64,000 bases of DNA from an uncultured Opitutaceae bacterium. Its GTDB lineage: Bacteria; Verrucomicrobiota; Verrucomicrobiia; Opitutales; Opitutaceae. A program made the position numbers and the translations under genes. The first letter of the stretch is position 1, and every line of letters starts with the position of its first letter. The notes under the pieces were generated by a model. It was given only the letters and a program-made list of their open reading frames with translations, was not told where the DNA came from and made no database searches. The stretch covers positions 1 to 64,000 of the forward strand of contig CALFNN010000103.1 in NCBI GenBank assembly GCA_937902925.1, in the 5' to 3' direction. This document shows positions 18,899-27,978 of this stretch, in pieces.

Positions 18899-21178
18899 AT
18901 GTCGACGACCGCGGGCAGAATCCGGCTGAGCGTGCAGGCAAAGGTGTTGCTCGTCGTGCTGGGTTTCCTCGTCTTGCTGCCGTTGCTGATGGTCTGGATC
19001 GTGACGCGGCAGACCAGTCAGCTGGTGCAGGAACAAGCGCGGCAGGCCCTCGCCACGGCGGAGGCGGTGTTCCAGAATTCCGTCGAGGCGCGCGATCGCA
19101 GCCTGCTCGCGAGCTATCGCAACGCCGTCATCCAGCAAAGTTTCAAGGCGGCGGTGGCGCTGAACGACCGGCTCACGATGAACGCCTCGCTGCACGACCT
19201 GTTGGGGCAGCCCGGCGAGGAAGCGGAAGTGCTGCTGTTCTACACCGGTCCCAAGGGTGAGGCGCCGGGCAGTGCGCCCAAGGCCGAGTTGTTGGGCAGC
19301 GTCCGGCGCGAAGGCGGGCCGGCCCTCGAAAGTTTCGGGCCGGCGGTGGCGGCGGTGGCGACGGCGGTGCTCGATGGCGACGCGCGCATCGACAACGTGG
19401 TCCTGCACGACCGCGCCTACACGGTGGTCGCGATGCCCGTGAGCCTCGGCCAGGGCGGGCCGGTGGCGGGCGTGCTGGTGGCGGGCATCCGGATCGGCGA
19501 GGCCTCGCTGCGGCAGTTGAAAGACCTGACGCGGGCGGATTTTGTGCTGATGGCCGACACGCGGGTGATCGCGTCGACCCTGCTCGACACGACGGGCGCG
19601 TGGTTCGAGCAGATCGCCTCGCCCGCGCGCGGGACCGCCCGCGACCTCTCGGGCGTGATCGTGGGTGGCGAGCATTTCCTGGCCGTCGCGGCGGCCGGGC
19701 AGACGGGCGGACTGCGCTACGTGTTGTTGTCCTCCTACGAGAAAAGCATGCGCGCGCTGGAGGACACGCGGCAGACGCTGCTCGAACTCAGCGCGGCGGG
19801 CATCCTGCTCAGCGCCCTGGTCGTGTGGTTTTTCGTCAGCCGCATCACGCAGCCGCTGCGGGAGCTGCGCGACAGCGCGGAGGCGGTGGGCCGCGGCGAC
19901 TTTTCGCGCCGGATCGCGAAATTTCCCAACGATGAATGCGGTGACCTCGCCGTGGCGTTCAACGGGATGACCGCCAATCTCGAGAGCTCGCACGCGGAGC
20001 TGAGCAAGACCGTCGACACGCTGAAAAACACCCAGGCGCAGCTCATCCAGAGCGAGAAACTCTCGGCGGTCGGGCAGTTCGTCGCCGGCGTGGCCCATGA
20101 GTTGAACAACCCGCTGACCTCGGTGATCGGTTTCGCGGACCTGCTGCGCCAGACGGCGGCGGAGGAAAAAATCCGGCCACACCTCGATGTGATCGCGAAG
20201 AGCGCGCACCGCTGCCACAAGATCGTGCAAAGCCTGCTCAGCTTCGCGCGCCAGCACGCGCCCGAGCGGCGGGCGGTGCAGCTCAACACCGTGGTCGACG
20301 AGGTGCTGGAAATCATGGCCTACGATCTGCGCACGAGCAACGTGGCGACGGTGCGGGAGTTTGCCGCCGAGCTGCCGGCCGTCATGGCGGATCCGCATCA
20401 ACTACAGCAGGTGTTCGTGAACATCCTGGCCAACGGGCGGCAGGCGCTTGAGACGTTTCGTCAGGACGGCCGGATGATAATCCGCACGCGCGCGGCGAAC
20501 GGGACGGTGCGCGTCGAGTTTCAAGACAACGGCCCGGGCATCCGGGCGGAAAACCTTTCCAAGATCTTCGATCCGTTTTTCACGACGAAGCCGGTGGGCA
20601 AGGGCACGGGCCTCGGGCTCAGCCTTTCGTATGGGATCATCCAGGAACATGGCGGCCGAATCTGGGTGGAGAGCGAGCCGGGCCGGGGGGCGACGTTTAT
20701 CATCGAGTTGCCTGTCGCGGCGGCGCCCTCGGCGTTGCGGCCGGCGGGCGAGCCCGCCGGCCGGCGCGGTTCCCGGGCGCCGTTTGCGGCGGCGGCGGGG
20801 AAGGCTGTGTTGATTGTCGAGGACGAGGAGTGGATCGTCACCCTCACGCAGGAACTCCTGCGGCAGGATGGCTATCACGTGGTCAGCGCGGCGAATGGCG
20901 AGAAGGCCCTGGAAGCAATCGGGCGGCTCCGGTTCGACGTGATCGTGACCGACTGGAAAATGCCCGGCATGAACGGCATTCAGCTCTACGAGCACCTGCT
21001 GACGCACGACCCGAAGACGGCGTCGCGGATCCTGTTCATGACGGGCGACGTGATCAACAGCACCTTCGAGGACTTCCTCCGCCGCCACGACAAAGGCTGC
21101 CTGACGAAGCCGTTTGCGATCGAAGAATTCCGCGATGCGGTCGCGACGCTCGCCGCCGGCGGCGAGACAAAGCGGTGA
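18899..21178 (+). CDS. Hybrid sensor histidine kinase with C-terminal receiver
   Basis: A 759-aa membrane kinase. The layout is TM1 (about 17-37), a periplasmic CACHE-like sensor (about 38-297), TM2 (about 299-317), HAMP, HisKA with phospho-acceptor His400 (VAHELNNPLTSVIGF), HATPase_c with N, G1 and G2 boxes (FVNILANGRQALE, DNGPGI, GKGTGLGLSLSYGI), and a receiver domain with Asp685 (IVTDWKMPGMNG). It is expected to autophosphorylate on a periplasmic cue and pass phosphate to its own receiver. It is the third gene of the porin-cupredoxin operon. No separate DNA-binding response regulator is nearby. Confidence 0.92.
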   Translation: MSTTAGRIRLSVQAKVLLVVLGFLVLLPLLMVWIVTRQTSQLVQEQARQALATAEAVFQNSVEARDRSLLASYRNAVIQQSFKAAVALNDRLTMNASLHDLLGQPGEEAEVLLFYTGPKGEAPGSAPKAELLGSVRREGGPALESFGPAVAAVATAVLDGDARIDNVVLHDRAYTVVAMPVSLGQGGPVAGVLVAGIRIGEASLRQLKDLTRADFVLMADTRVIASTLLDTTGAWFEQIASPARGTARDLSGVIVGGEHFLAVAAAGQTGGLRYVLLSSYEKSMRALEDTRQTLLELSAAGILLSALVVWFFVSRITQPLRELRDSAEAVGRGDFSRRIAKFPNDECGDLAVAFNGMTANLESSHAELSKTVDTLKNTQAQLIQSEKLSAVGQFVAGVAHELNNPLTSVIGFADLLRQTAAEEKIRPHLDVIAKSAHRCHKIVQSLLSFARQHAPERRAVQLNTVVDEVLEIMAYDLRTSNVATVREFAAELPAVMADPHQLQQVFVNILANGRQALETFRQDGRMIIRTRAANGTVRVEFQDNGPGIRAENLSKIFDPFFTTKPVGKGTGLGLSLSYGIIQEHGGRIWVESEPGRGATFIIELPVAAAPSALRPAGEPAGRRGSRAPFAAAAGKAVLIVEDEEWIVTLTQELLRQDGYHVVSAANGEKALEAIGRLRFDVIVTDWKMPGMNGIQLYEHLLTHDPKTASRILFMTGDVINSTFEDFLRRHDKGCLTKPFAIEEFRDAVATLAAGGETKR

Positions 21179-21196
21179 GGCAAGACCGTCAGCAGC

Positions 21197-21670
21197 CTAG
21201 ATCTGCGGCACGGGTGCGTGATCGGGGACGGACTTGTTTCCCACGCCGAAGGTCACGTGGTCGGGCGAGAGTTTGCCGGCACCGCTGAGGAAGATGATGC
21301 CGAGCAGGAAGAGCACGAGGGCCGAAAACTCGAGGGACTGGTCGGGCGACAGCAGTCCATCCTTCCGGTGAATGAGGAAGACGGCGCCGGCGAGAACGGG
21401 CATTTGCACCAGCGCGGCGATCCGCGTAAGGAATCCCGCCGCGAGCATCGCGCCGCCGACGAAATGCGCGAGCATCACGTAATGCATCAACGGGCCGGTC
21501 GCCAGCCACGAGTGGCCGCCATGGTGCATCAAATCGACAAAATAACGGGTGGAAGTATCGCCAGTGATGAGGAGCAGGCCGCGCGCGAACAGGCCAAGGC
21601 CGAGGTAAATGCGGACGCAGTCGAGCCAGAGCTCGCGATGTGAGTCCGCCCACGTGATCAACTTTTGCAT
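21197..21670 (-). CDS. DoxX family membrane protein
   Basis: A 157-aa protein with four membrane helices and the DoxX pattern: RIYLGLGLFARGLLL in helix 1, then FVGGAMLAAGFLTRIAALVQMPVLAGAVFL and FSALVLFLLGIIFLSGAGKLS. The ATG at 21670 has GGAGG 8 bp upstream, an excellent ribosome-binding site, which decides the start over an upstream ATG. DoxX proteins are linked to quinone or thiosulfate redox and to oxidative-stress complexes, but the individual function is unknown. It is convergent with the hybrid kinase and separated from it by 18 bp. Confidence 0.85.
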   Translation of the reverse strand: MQKLITWADSHRELWLDCVRIYLGLGLFARGLLLITGDTSTRYFVDLMHHGGHSWLATGPLMHYVMLAHFVGGAMLAAGFLTRIAALVQMPVLAGAVFLIHRKDGLLSPDQSLEFSALVLFLLGIIFLSGAGKLSPDHVTFGVGNKSVPDHAPVPQI

Positions 21671-21859
21671 GGGAACCTCCAGGCTTTTGGATTTGGGAAA
21701 TCCCGCCGAGGGTGGTGAGGGGTGCGGGAAGGTAAGCATCGAAGCCCAGTCGGGTTAACGACGAGTCGCGACCGACCTGGGCCGACAAGCAACGCCAGGA
21801 CCTTCTGGTGGGTGCGGGAGCGTCGGGCCCTCGTGCCTCGCTGCCTGGCGCGGGCTTCC

Positions 21860-22456
21860 TCAGAAACCCCGCTTCTGCAGGGCAAGGCTGAGTTCTTGCA
21901 TGAAGGCCTGGCTATCGGCCGGGGTGGGGCGATAGCCGGGCTTGCTGATCTCGGTGAAGCCGGGACGACCGTATTGATCGACGATCCATTTGCCGGTGAC
22001 TCCGTCGCTGAAGGTCACGGTGCCGCCGGCGAGCGCGCCGGGGATGAGCGTGACCTTGTCGACGGTGACGGCGACGCTGCCTGCGCCCGCGGGCAGATCG
22101 TCCTCGAGATCCATCTCGGCGACGTCGTCGTCCGCCGCGTCCGCGTCGGCACTGTCCTTCGCGAGGCCGAGCTTTTCCTTTGCCTTTTCGAGAAACCCTT
22201 TTTTCCCGGGGCGTTCGACAGCCTCGGGCGAGGCGGGCTTGGCAGCAGCCGCCTTCGTGATGTCGCTGGTGTCGACCTTCGGGGCGGCGTCCTTGAGTTC
22301 GAGATTGAGATCGTCGACGAGAAAGCGGACGTCGCGATAGGTCATCGAAATCTGAAACTGCCCGGAGAGCTTGCTCTGGATGGCGGAAAGATTGTCGCCG
22401 GCGGCGACCCAGCCGATGACGGCTTGTTTTTGCTCGGGCGTGAGAGTCATGGCCAT
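21860..22456 (-). CDS. Conserved protein of unknown function downstream of dnaA
   Basis: A 198-aa cytoplasmic protein. The N-terminal part (MTLTPEQKQAVIGWVAAGDN, then a coiled segment ending LVDDLNLELKD) looks like a small helical domain. A Lys/Ala/Asp-rich linker (about 55-115) follows. The C-terminal part VDKVTLIPGALAGGTVTFSD to TEISKPGYRP is a short beta domain. It begins 18 bp after the dnaA terminator on the same strand, so it has its own start signals. The family is not recognised. Confidence 0.65.
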   Translation of the reverse strand: MAMTLTPEQKQAVIGWVAAGDNLSAIQSKLSGQFQISMTYRDVRFLVDDLNLELKDAAPKVDTSDITKAAAAKPASPEAVERPGKKGFLEKAKEKLGLAKDSADADAADDDVAEMDLEDDLPAGAGSVAVTVDKVTLIPGALAGGTVTFSDGVTGKWIVDQYGRPGFTEISKPGYRPTPADSQAFMQELSLALQKRGF

Positions 22457-22473
22457 AAATTGGAGAAACAAAA

Positions 22474-22500
22474 CGGGCTTGGCAACTGGTGCCAAGCCCG
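22474..22500 (-). terminator. Rho-independent terminator of dnaA
   Basis: A perfect 11-bp stem (22474-22484 with 22490-22500) and 5-base loop. On the minus strand it is followed by TTTTGTTT. It lies 24 bp beyond the dnaA stop codon. Confidence 0.8.
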
Positions 22501-22524
22501 GGGAAAGACTGCGCTGGGACGCGG

Positions 22525-23928
22525 CTATTTCGAGAGCTGCACCTTGAGGAACTCCACGCTGCTGCGGGCCGAGGCGTCCTGCTCGCACATGTTGTCGACG
22601 GCCTTGCAGGCGTGGATGACGGTGCCGTGGTCGCGGCCGCCAAAGGCATCGCCGATTTCCTGCAGCGAATGCTTGGTGAGTGTGCGGGCGAGGAACATCG
22701 CGATCTGGCGGGGGATGGCGATGTTGTTGGGCCGGCGTTTGCTCGTCATGTCGCTGTGGCGGATCTGGAAATGGTCGGCCACGCGTTTCTGGATGGTCTC
22801 GATGGTGAGGACGTTCTGGGCCTGCTCCATCAGCACGTCGTGAAGGAGACGCTCGGCGGTCGCGAGGTCGATGGGCTTGCTCGTGAGCGCGGAATAGCTG
22901 GCGACCTTGAGCAGCGCGCCCTCGAGGCGGCGGATGTTCTTGGTGATGTTCTGCGCGATGAAATTAAGGATCGGCTCGGGCAGGTCGCACTTCAGCGTGG
23001 CGGCCTTGGCGCGCAGGATGGCCTGGCGGGTCTCGAGATCGGGCGCCTGGATGTCGGCGGGGAGGCCCCACTCGAAGCGCGACACGAGGCGCGACTCGAG
23101 TTTCTGAATCTCGGAGGCGCGGCGGTCGCTGGTGAGGACGACCTGCTTGCCGGACTCGAAGAGGTCGTTGAAGGTGTGGAAGAATTCCTCCTGAATGCGC
23201 TCCTTGCCGGCGAGGAACTGGACGTCGTCGATCAGGAGCACGTCGACGTGGCGGTAGCGCTGCCGGAACTTCGTGAGGCTGTTTTCCTGGAGCGCCTGGA
23301 TGAACTCGTTGGTGAATTTTTCGGTCGAGAGGTAGGCGACGCGGGCATCGGGGTTGGCGCGCAGGATGGCGTGCCCGATGGCGTGCATCAGGTGGGTTTT
23401 GCCGAGGCCGGTCTCGCCGTAGAGGAAAAGGGGGTTGTAGGCCTGCGCCGGGGCCTGCGCGACGGCGAGTGCGGCCGCGTGGGCCATCTGGTTGTTGTTG
23501 CCGACAACGAAGGTCTCGAAAGTGTTGCGGGGGTTGAGCGTGCCGGCGGCGGGCCCGCGTTCGTCGTAGCGCGTGCCACGACGGGCGGTGCGATTGCGCG
23601 GGGAGGCGGACGCCGGGTCGGCGTCCGCTCGCGAGGCCCCGGAATTGGCCGGGCCGGGAATCCGGCTGGCGACGTCCGCTTTCCGCAGGGTCACGTTGAC
23701 CATGCGACCGGCGGTGAGGCGCAGCCGCTGCGTGATGAGATCGAGGTAGTTGTCGTGAATCCAGATCGCCGCGAAGTCGTTCGGCACCCCGAGGGTCATC
23801 GAATCGCCCGAGGTTTCCACGCACACCACGGGCTCGAACCACATCTGAAAAACGTCCTCCGGAAAGAGCGACTTGAAGTCGCATTTGACGGTTTCCCAGA
23901 GGCTGGGGGTTAGTGACGAAGAAGGCAT
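22525..23928 (-). CDS. dnaA: Chromosomal replication initiator protein DnaA
   Basis: A 467-aa initiator ATPase. Seen are domain I (LWETVKCDFKSLFPEDVFQMW), a variable linker (about 85-130), the AAA+ domain with Walker A GETGLGKTH (171-179), Walker B LLIDDVQF, and the DNA-binding domain with the DnaA signature (FGGRDHGTVIHACKAV). The start at 23928 fits the family N-terminus and leaves a perfect DnaA box (23951-23959) outside the gene; an ATG at 23985 would put that box inside. dnaN is not adjacent. A candidate origin lies immediately upstream. Confidence 0.97.
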   Translation of the reverse strand: MPSSSLTPSLWETVKCDFKSLFPEDVFQMWFEPVVCVETSGDSMTLGVPNDFAAIWIHDNYLDLITQRLRLTAGRMVNVTLRKADVASRIPGPANSGASRADADPASASPRNRTARRGTRYDERGPAAGTLNPRNTFETFVVGNNNQMAHAAALAVAQAPAQAYNPLFLYGETGLGKTHLMHAIGHAILRANPDARVAYLSTEKFTNEFIQALQENSLTKFRQRYRHVDVLLIDDVQFLAGKERIQEEFFHTFNDLFESGKQVVLTSDRRASEIQKLESRLVSRFEWGLPADIQAPDLETRQAILRAKAATLKCDLPEPILNFIAQNITKNIRRLEGALLKVASYSALTSKPIDLATAERLLHDVLMEQAQNVLTIETIQKRVADHFQIRHSDMTSKRRPNNIAIPRQIAMFLARTLTKHSLQEIGDAFGGRDHGTVIHACKAVDNMCEQDASARSSVEFLKVQLSK

Positions 23929-23939
23929 GGAGGCGGACA

Positions 23940-24300
23940 AAAAAGCGGATTTATTCACAGTGCCCCGGTCGTGCTCCTCCGCCATGCCTGCCTGCGCCTC
24001 ATCCTGGACCTCTCGCCGAGATAAAATTCATGTCCGGTCATCGTCAGGAGAAAGGATTGGAGGAATAAGTTATAAGATGTTTATGACCAGTATATACCAC
24101 AGGTGATCGCGGTGGAACTCGCGGGATGGGGCTCAAACGACATGGGAAAGAACAACCGAAGGCTAAAAACAACTGAACGAGGGCGCAGTAACTGTGAACC
24201 AAAAAAGCATTTCAAGACGAACTTTCCGACAACTTATTCACCACCGTGCTGGGCATAACTTTTTCGCTTTTTTCGTTGCCACCGGACGATGCAGTTAGGC
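23940..24300. promoter_or_regulatory. Candidate oriC / dnaA control region
   Basis: The 516-bp gap between dnaA and ispG holds no gene. It contains a perfect DnaA box TTATTCACA (23951-23959), a one-mismatch box TTATTCACC (24234-24242), a weaker inverted match near 24191-24199, and a distinctly A+T-rich stretch (24063-24101) suitable for unwinding or a promoter. The surrounding genome is G+C-rich, so this contrast is notable. The number of boxes is low, so the origin call is tentative. Confidence 0.45.
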
Positions 24301-24444
24301 GGCGAAAAATGCCGGTGCGGAGCGCGTAATCCAGCCTCCGTTACATCGCCGTGCAGGCGGCTTCTCAAGCCGAACCGCAGGTTACGGCCCGGTGACGATT
24401 CGGTGACGGTGCCGGCGTTCGTGAATACGACGCGCGGCCGGGGG

Positions 24445-26478
24445 TCAGGCCGGGGCCGGCTCCGGCTCGATCCATTTTCCGTGTTCCTTGATGAGCGCGA
24501 TGAGGCGCGCGTCGGCGTCGCGCTCCGGGATGTTGTATTGAACGCAGTTTTTCCCGACGTAGAGATTGATCTTCCCCGGCGCGCCGCCGACGTAGCCGAA
24601 ATCCGCGTCGGCCATTTCGCCGGGGCCGTTCACGATGCAGCCCATGATGGCGAGCTTCACACCCTTCAGGTGCCCGGTCTGGGCGCGAATCCGCTGCGTG
24701 GTGGTCTGCAGGTCGAAGAGCGTGCGCCCGCAACTCGGACAGGCGACGAACTCGGTCTTCGAGATGCGCGCGCCCGCGCCCTGCAGCACGTTGTAAGCGA
24801 GCTTCGTGGCGCGCACCGGGTCGGCTTCGGTCTCAATGCTGACAAAATCGCCGAGGCCGTCGCAGAGGAGGCCGCCCGTCAGGAAGCTCGCCTCGAGGAG
24901 CCGCGAAAGAAAACTATTGTCGCCCCGGATTGCGGTGGCCGCGGTGTTGCGGATCCACACGGGCGCACGCGAGCCAGCGGCACGCAGTGCCTCGACCAGC
25001 CGGCGATAGGTTCCCAGCGAATGGGCCGACCCGGCAGCGGATGGTGTCGGATCGGAGCACGTGAAAATCAGCCGCTCGTTGCCGAGGGCGCGCAGGGTTT
25101 CCGCGAGGGCGATGGCGTCCTCGGCGCCGAGGTCGCAGGCGAGGAAGTGTCCGTGCTGGCGGACCAGCGCGGCGAAGGCGGAGAGCGTTTCGGCATCGGT
25201 GGCGACGAAGCGCCGCACCAGCACGAGGCGGCCGCGGCTCATGGCCAGCAGAGGCTGGAGCAGGTCGGGCGTGAGTGCGGGCGCAAGTTCCAGCGCGAGA
25301 AACTCGACCGGGAGCGGCGTCGCGACGAGGACTTCGCAAAGTGCGGCCAAGTCTCCGGCTGTCGCAACGGGCACGAGCAGGCCCTCGGGCGGCGTGTCCT
25401 TCAGCCGGGGCGAGGCGAGTTCGCGCGCGGCGGCAGGAATGGCGGCGACGGATGGCACGCGCACGATGACACGCGGCGGAAGCTCGGGGCCGGTGGCGCA
25501 ATGCTCGCTCAGCGCGAGTGCCGCGGTTTCGCGTTTCGCGAAGTGGTAGGGGTCGATGGCGTCGGTTCCAGGTTCCGCTGCCGGCGACTCGCGCCACAGC
25601 GACATGGCCTTGTCGGCGATCGCACGCGCGACGGGAATCTCGTAGACGCTGTCCTCCGTGAGCGAGACGCGGATGGTGTCGCCGAGGCCATCGAGCAGCA
25701 ATGAGCCGATGCCGATGGCGCTCTTGATGCGGCCGTCCTCGCCGTCGCCGGCCTCGGTCACGCCGAGGTGAAGCGGATAGTGCATCTCCTCGCGGTCCAT
25801 CCGTTCGACGAGCAGGCGGTAGGCCTGGATCATGACCTTCGGATTCGAGGCCTTCATCGAGAGCATGATCTGGTCGTAACCATGGCTGCGGGCGATGCGC
25901 AGAAACTCCAGCGCACTCTCGACCATGCCGAGCGGGGTGTCGCCGTAGCGGTTCATGATCCGGTCGCTCAGCGAGCCGTGGTTCGTGCCGATGCGCATGG
26001 CGCGGCCGAGCTCGCGGCAGCGTTTCACGAGCGGCGAGAAGGCGTCATGCAGCCGCTGCAGTTCGGACGCATAGTCGGAGTCGGAGTATTCGCGAACGGC
26101 GAATTTTTTCTTGTCGGCGTAGTTGCCCGGGTTGACGCGGATCTTCTCGACGTGCTCGACCGCCTCCATCGCGGCGCCCGGCAGAAAATGGATGTCGGCC
26201 ACGAGGGGGATGGCGCCGAAGCCGGCGGCGGTGAACTGGGCGCGGATTTCCCTCAGGCATTTGGCCGCGGCGACGTTCGGCGCGGTGATGCGGACGATCT
26301 CGCAACCGACCTCGGCGAGCGCGATCGACTGCCGGACGGTGGCGGCGACGTCCTGCGTGTCGCTCGTGGTCATCGACTGGAGCCGGATCGGATGCGCGCC
26401 CCCGACACCCACCGACCCGACCCTCACCTCGTGCGTGGGACGGCGGACGGTTTGAAAACGGGAGACGCAATACGACAT
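24445..26478 (-). CDS. ispG: 4-hydroxy-3-methylbut-2-enyl diphosphate synthase, long form (IspG/GcpE)
   Basis: A 677-aa iron-sulfur enzyme converting methylerythritol cyclodiphosphate to HMBPP in the non-mevalonate isoprenoid pathway. The N-terminal TIM barrel (about 20-270) carries RLQSMTTSDTQDV, VADIHF and RVNPGNY. A large insertion (about 290-560) separates it from the C-terminal [4Fe-4S] domain with Cys580, Cys583 (CPSCGRT) and Cys614 (MGCIVNGPGE). This three-domain long form occurs in plants, Chlamydiae and related bacteria; the usual bacterial form is about 370-400 aa. The ATG at 26478 begins MSYCVSRF. It is the last gene of the uppS-cdsA-dxr-rseP-ispG operon. Confidence 0.95.
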   Translation of the reverse strand: MSYCVSRFQTVRRPTHEVRVGSVGVGGAHPIRLQSMTTSDTQDVAATVRQSIALAEVGCEIVRITAPNVAAAKCLREIRAQFTAAGFGAIPLVADIHFLPGAAMEAVEHVEKIRVNPGNYADKKKFAVREYSDSDYASELQRLHDAFSPLVKRCRELGRAMRIGTNHGSLSDRIMNRYGDTPLGMVESALEFLRIARSHGYDQIMLSMKASNPKVMIQAYRLLVERMDREEMHYPLHLGVTEAGDGEDGRIKSAIGIGSLLLDGLGDTIRVSLTEDSVYEIPVARAIADKAMSLWRESPAAEPGTDAIDPYHFAKRETAALALSEHCATGPELPPRVIVRVPSVAAIPAAARELASPRLKDTPPEGLLVPVATAGDLAALCEVLVATPLPVEFLALELAPALTPDLLQPLLAMSRGRLVLVRRFVATDAETLSAFAALVRQHGHFLACDLGAEDAIALAETLRALGNERLIFTCSDPTPSAAGSAHSLGTYRRLVEALRAAGSRAPVWIRNTAATAIRGDNSFLSRLLEASFLTGGLLCDGLGDFVSIETEADPVRATKLAYNVLQGAGARISKTEFVACPSCGRTLFDLQTTTQRIRAQTGHLKGVKLAIMGCIVNGPGEMADADFGYVGGAPGKINLYVGKNCVQYNIPERDADARLIALIKEHGKWIEPEPAPA

Positions 26479-26520
26479 GACAGCCAGTCCACCGGCCACC
26501 GGCCGGGAGGCAAACGAAAC

Positions 26521-27963
26521 CTACTTCGCGGGGGCGGTCGCGGCGGCGTGGTCTTCCCGGATGTCGCGCACCCACCGCTGCACATCGGACACCCCAAGGT
26601 AGAGCATGAGCGCGATGATCAGCACGGCGAACGCGCTTTGCGTCGCGATCACGAAGTTGGCGGGCAGTTCGCGGCGGCGCAGCTTGGCCACGGTGGCGAA
26701 GACGATCTGGCCGCCGTCGAGCACGGGAATCGGCAGCAGGTTGATGATGGCGAGATTGACGTTGATGATGATCACGAACCAGAGCGCACGGCGGACGTCC
26801 CACTGCGCCTGCTGGTTCAACGCGCGGGCCATGCCGATGACGCCCGACATCTTCGAGGGCCCGACATCGGAGGTCGGGCTGATCAGCGCCCCCAGCGTCC
26901 GGAAGATGGCGCCCGCGGCGTCGGAAATCTGCGCCCACGGTGTCGGGTGCATGATGACGGCGGTGAGGATGGGGTCGCGATAGCGCAGGCCGACGCGGGC
27001 GACGGGCTTGCCGGTGGTGGCGTCGGTCTCCATCCGCGGCTGGATGTCGATGGTCACCTGGGTGTCGCCGCGCTGAAAGAGAAACTTGCTCGGGCGGCCG
27101 GCGTTTTTGGCGAGATGCTCGCTGACGGCCGAGCGCTGCAGGACGGGCTTCCCGTCGATGGCGAGGATGCGGTCGCCCGGCATGACGCCCGCGGCGGCGG
27201 CGGGCGAACCGGGCAGCACGGCCTCGGCGGTCAAGTCCTCGGCGGGCTCGACGCCGGCGACGCGAATTTTGTCCTCGGTGACCAGGATCGGATAAACCAC
27301 GACCCGCTGCGTCTGGCCGGCGCGCTCGATCTCGAAGACCGACTTCCGGCGGCCGTCGCCGGCCCGCTGCGTGCCGAGGACGACGTTGTTGATGATGTCC
27401 TCGAAATTCGCGACGGCGTGGCCGTCGATGGACCGGACGACATCGCCGGCCTTCAGGCCCGCTTGGGCGGCGGGGTTGGGAACCGTGGTGCCGTTGGCCA
27501 GCCTGACCGTCGGGGTGACGGGACCGAGCTTCGTGGTCGCAAGGTCGGCGAGCATGGGCTGGCCGACGAGCCAGACCACGCAGGCAAGGGCGAACGCGAA
27601 GAGCATGTTGAACGCGGCGCCGGCGACGAGAATGAGCAGCTTGGAGGCGTAGCCGATCGGCGGAAGCTTGGCCACGTCGGCCGTGCTCTCGCCCTCGATG
27701 GGCCCGAGGTCGGCCAGTTGCGGAAGGAGCACGTAGCCGCCGAGCGGAATCCACGAGAGGCGGTATTCGACGCCATCCTTGCCGCGCCGGGACCAGATGG
27801 CCGGGCCAAACCCGATCGAGAAACGCTCCACATGGGCGCCGCGGCGGCGGGCGGCGAGAAAATGGCCGAGTTCGTGCACAAAGATCGAGCCGCCAAAAAA
27901 GAACACCACGAGAAATCCCGACCAGACATTGGTGGAGAGCGTGTGAAAGAGATCGGTGAACAC
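26521..27963 (-). CDS. rseP: RseP-type site-2 (M50) intramembrane metalloprotease
   Basis: A 480-aa inner-membrane zinc protease that performs the second cut in regulated intramembrane proteolysis, typically of anti-sigma factors. The HELGH zinc motif is at 30-34 in the first helix. Two PDZ domains follow (about 150-330; NPAAQAGLKAGDVVRSIDG and GSPAAAAGVMPGDRILAIDG). The C-terminal helix carries NLLPIPVLDGGQI with the third zinc ligand Asp. The order with dxr and cdsA is conserved in many bacteria. Length is near the usual 450 aa. Confidence 0.95.
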   Translation of the reverse strand: MFTDLFHTLSTNVWSGFLVVFFFGGSIFVHELGHFLAARRRGAHVERFSIGFGPAIWSRRGKDGVEYRLSWIPLGGYVLLPQLADLGPIEGESTADVAKLPPIGYASKLLILVAGAAFNMLFAFALACVVWLVGQPMLADLATTKLGPVTPTVRLANGTTVPNPAAQAGLKAGDVVRSIDGHAVANFEDIINNVVLGTQRAGDGRRKSVFEIERAGQTQRVVVYPILVTEDKIRVAGVEPAEDLTAEAVLPGSPAAAAGVMPGDRILAIDGKPVLQRSAVSEHLAKNAGRPSKFLFQRGDTQVTIDIQPRMETDATTGKPVARVGLRYRDPILTAVIMHPTPWAQISDAAGAIFRTLGALISPTSDVGPSKMSGVIGMARALNQQAQWDVRRALWFVIIINVNLAIINLLPIPVLDGGQIVFATVAKLRRRELPANFVIATQSAFAVLIIALMLYLGVSDVQRWVRDIREDHAAATAPAK

Positions 27964-27978
27964 GGAAAGAATGAGGGG

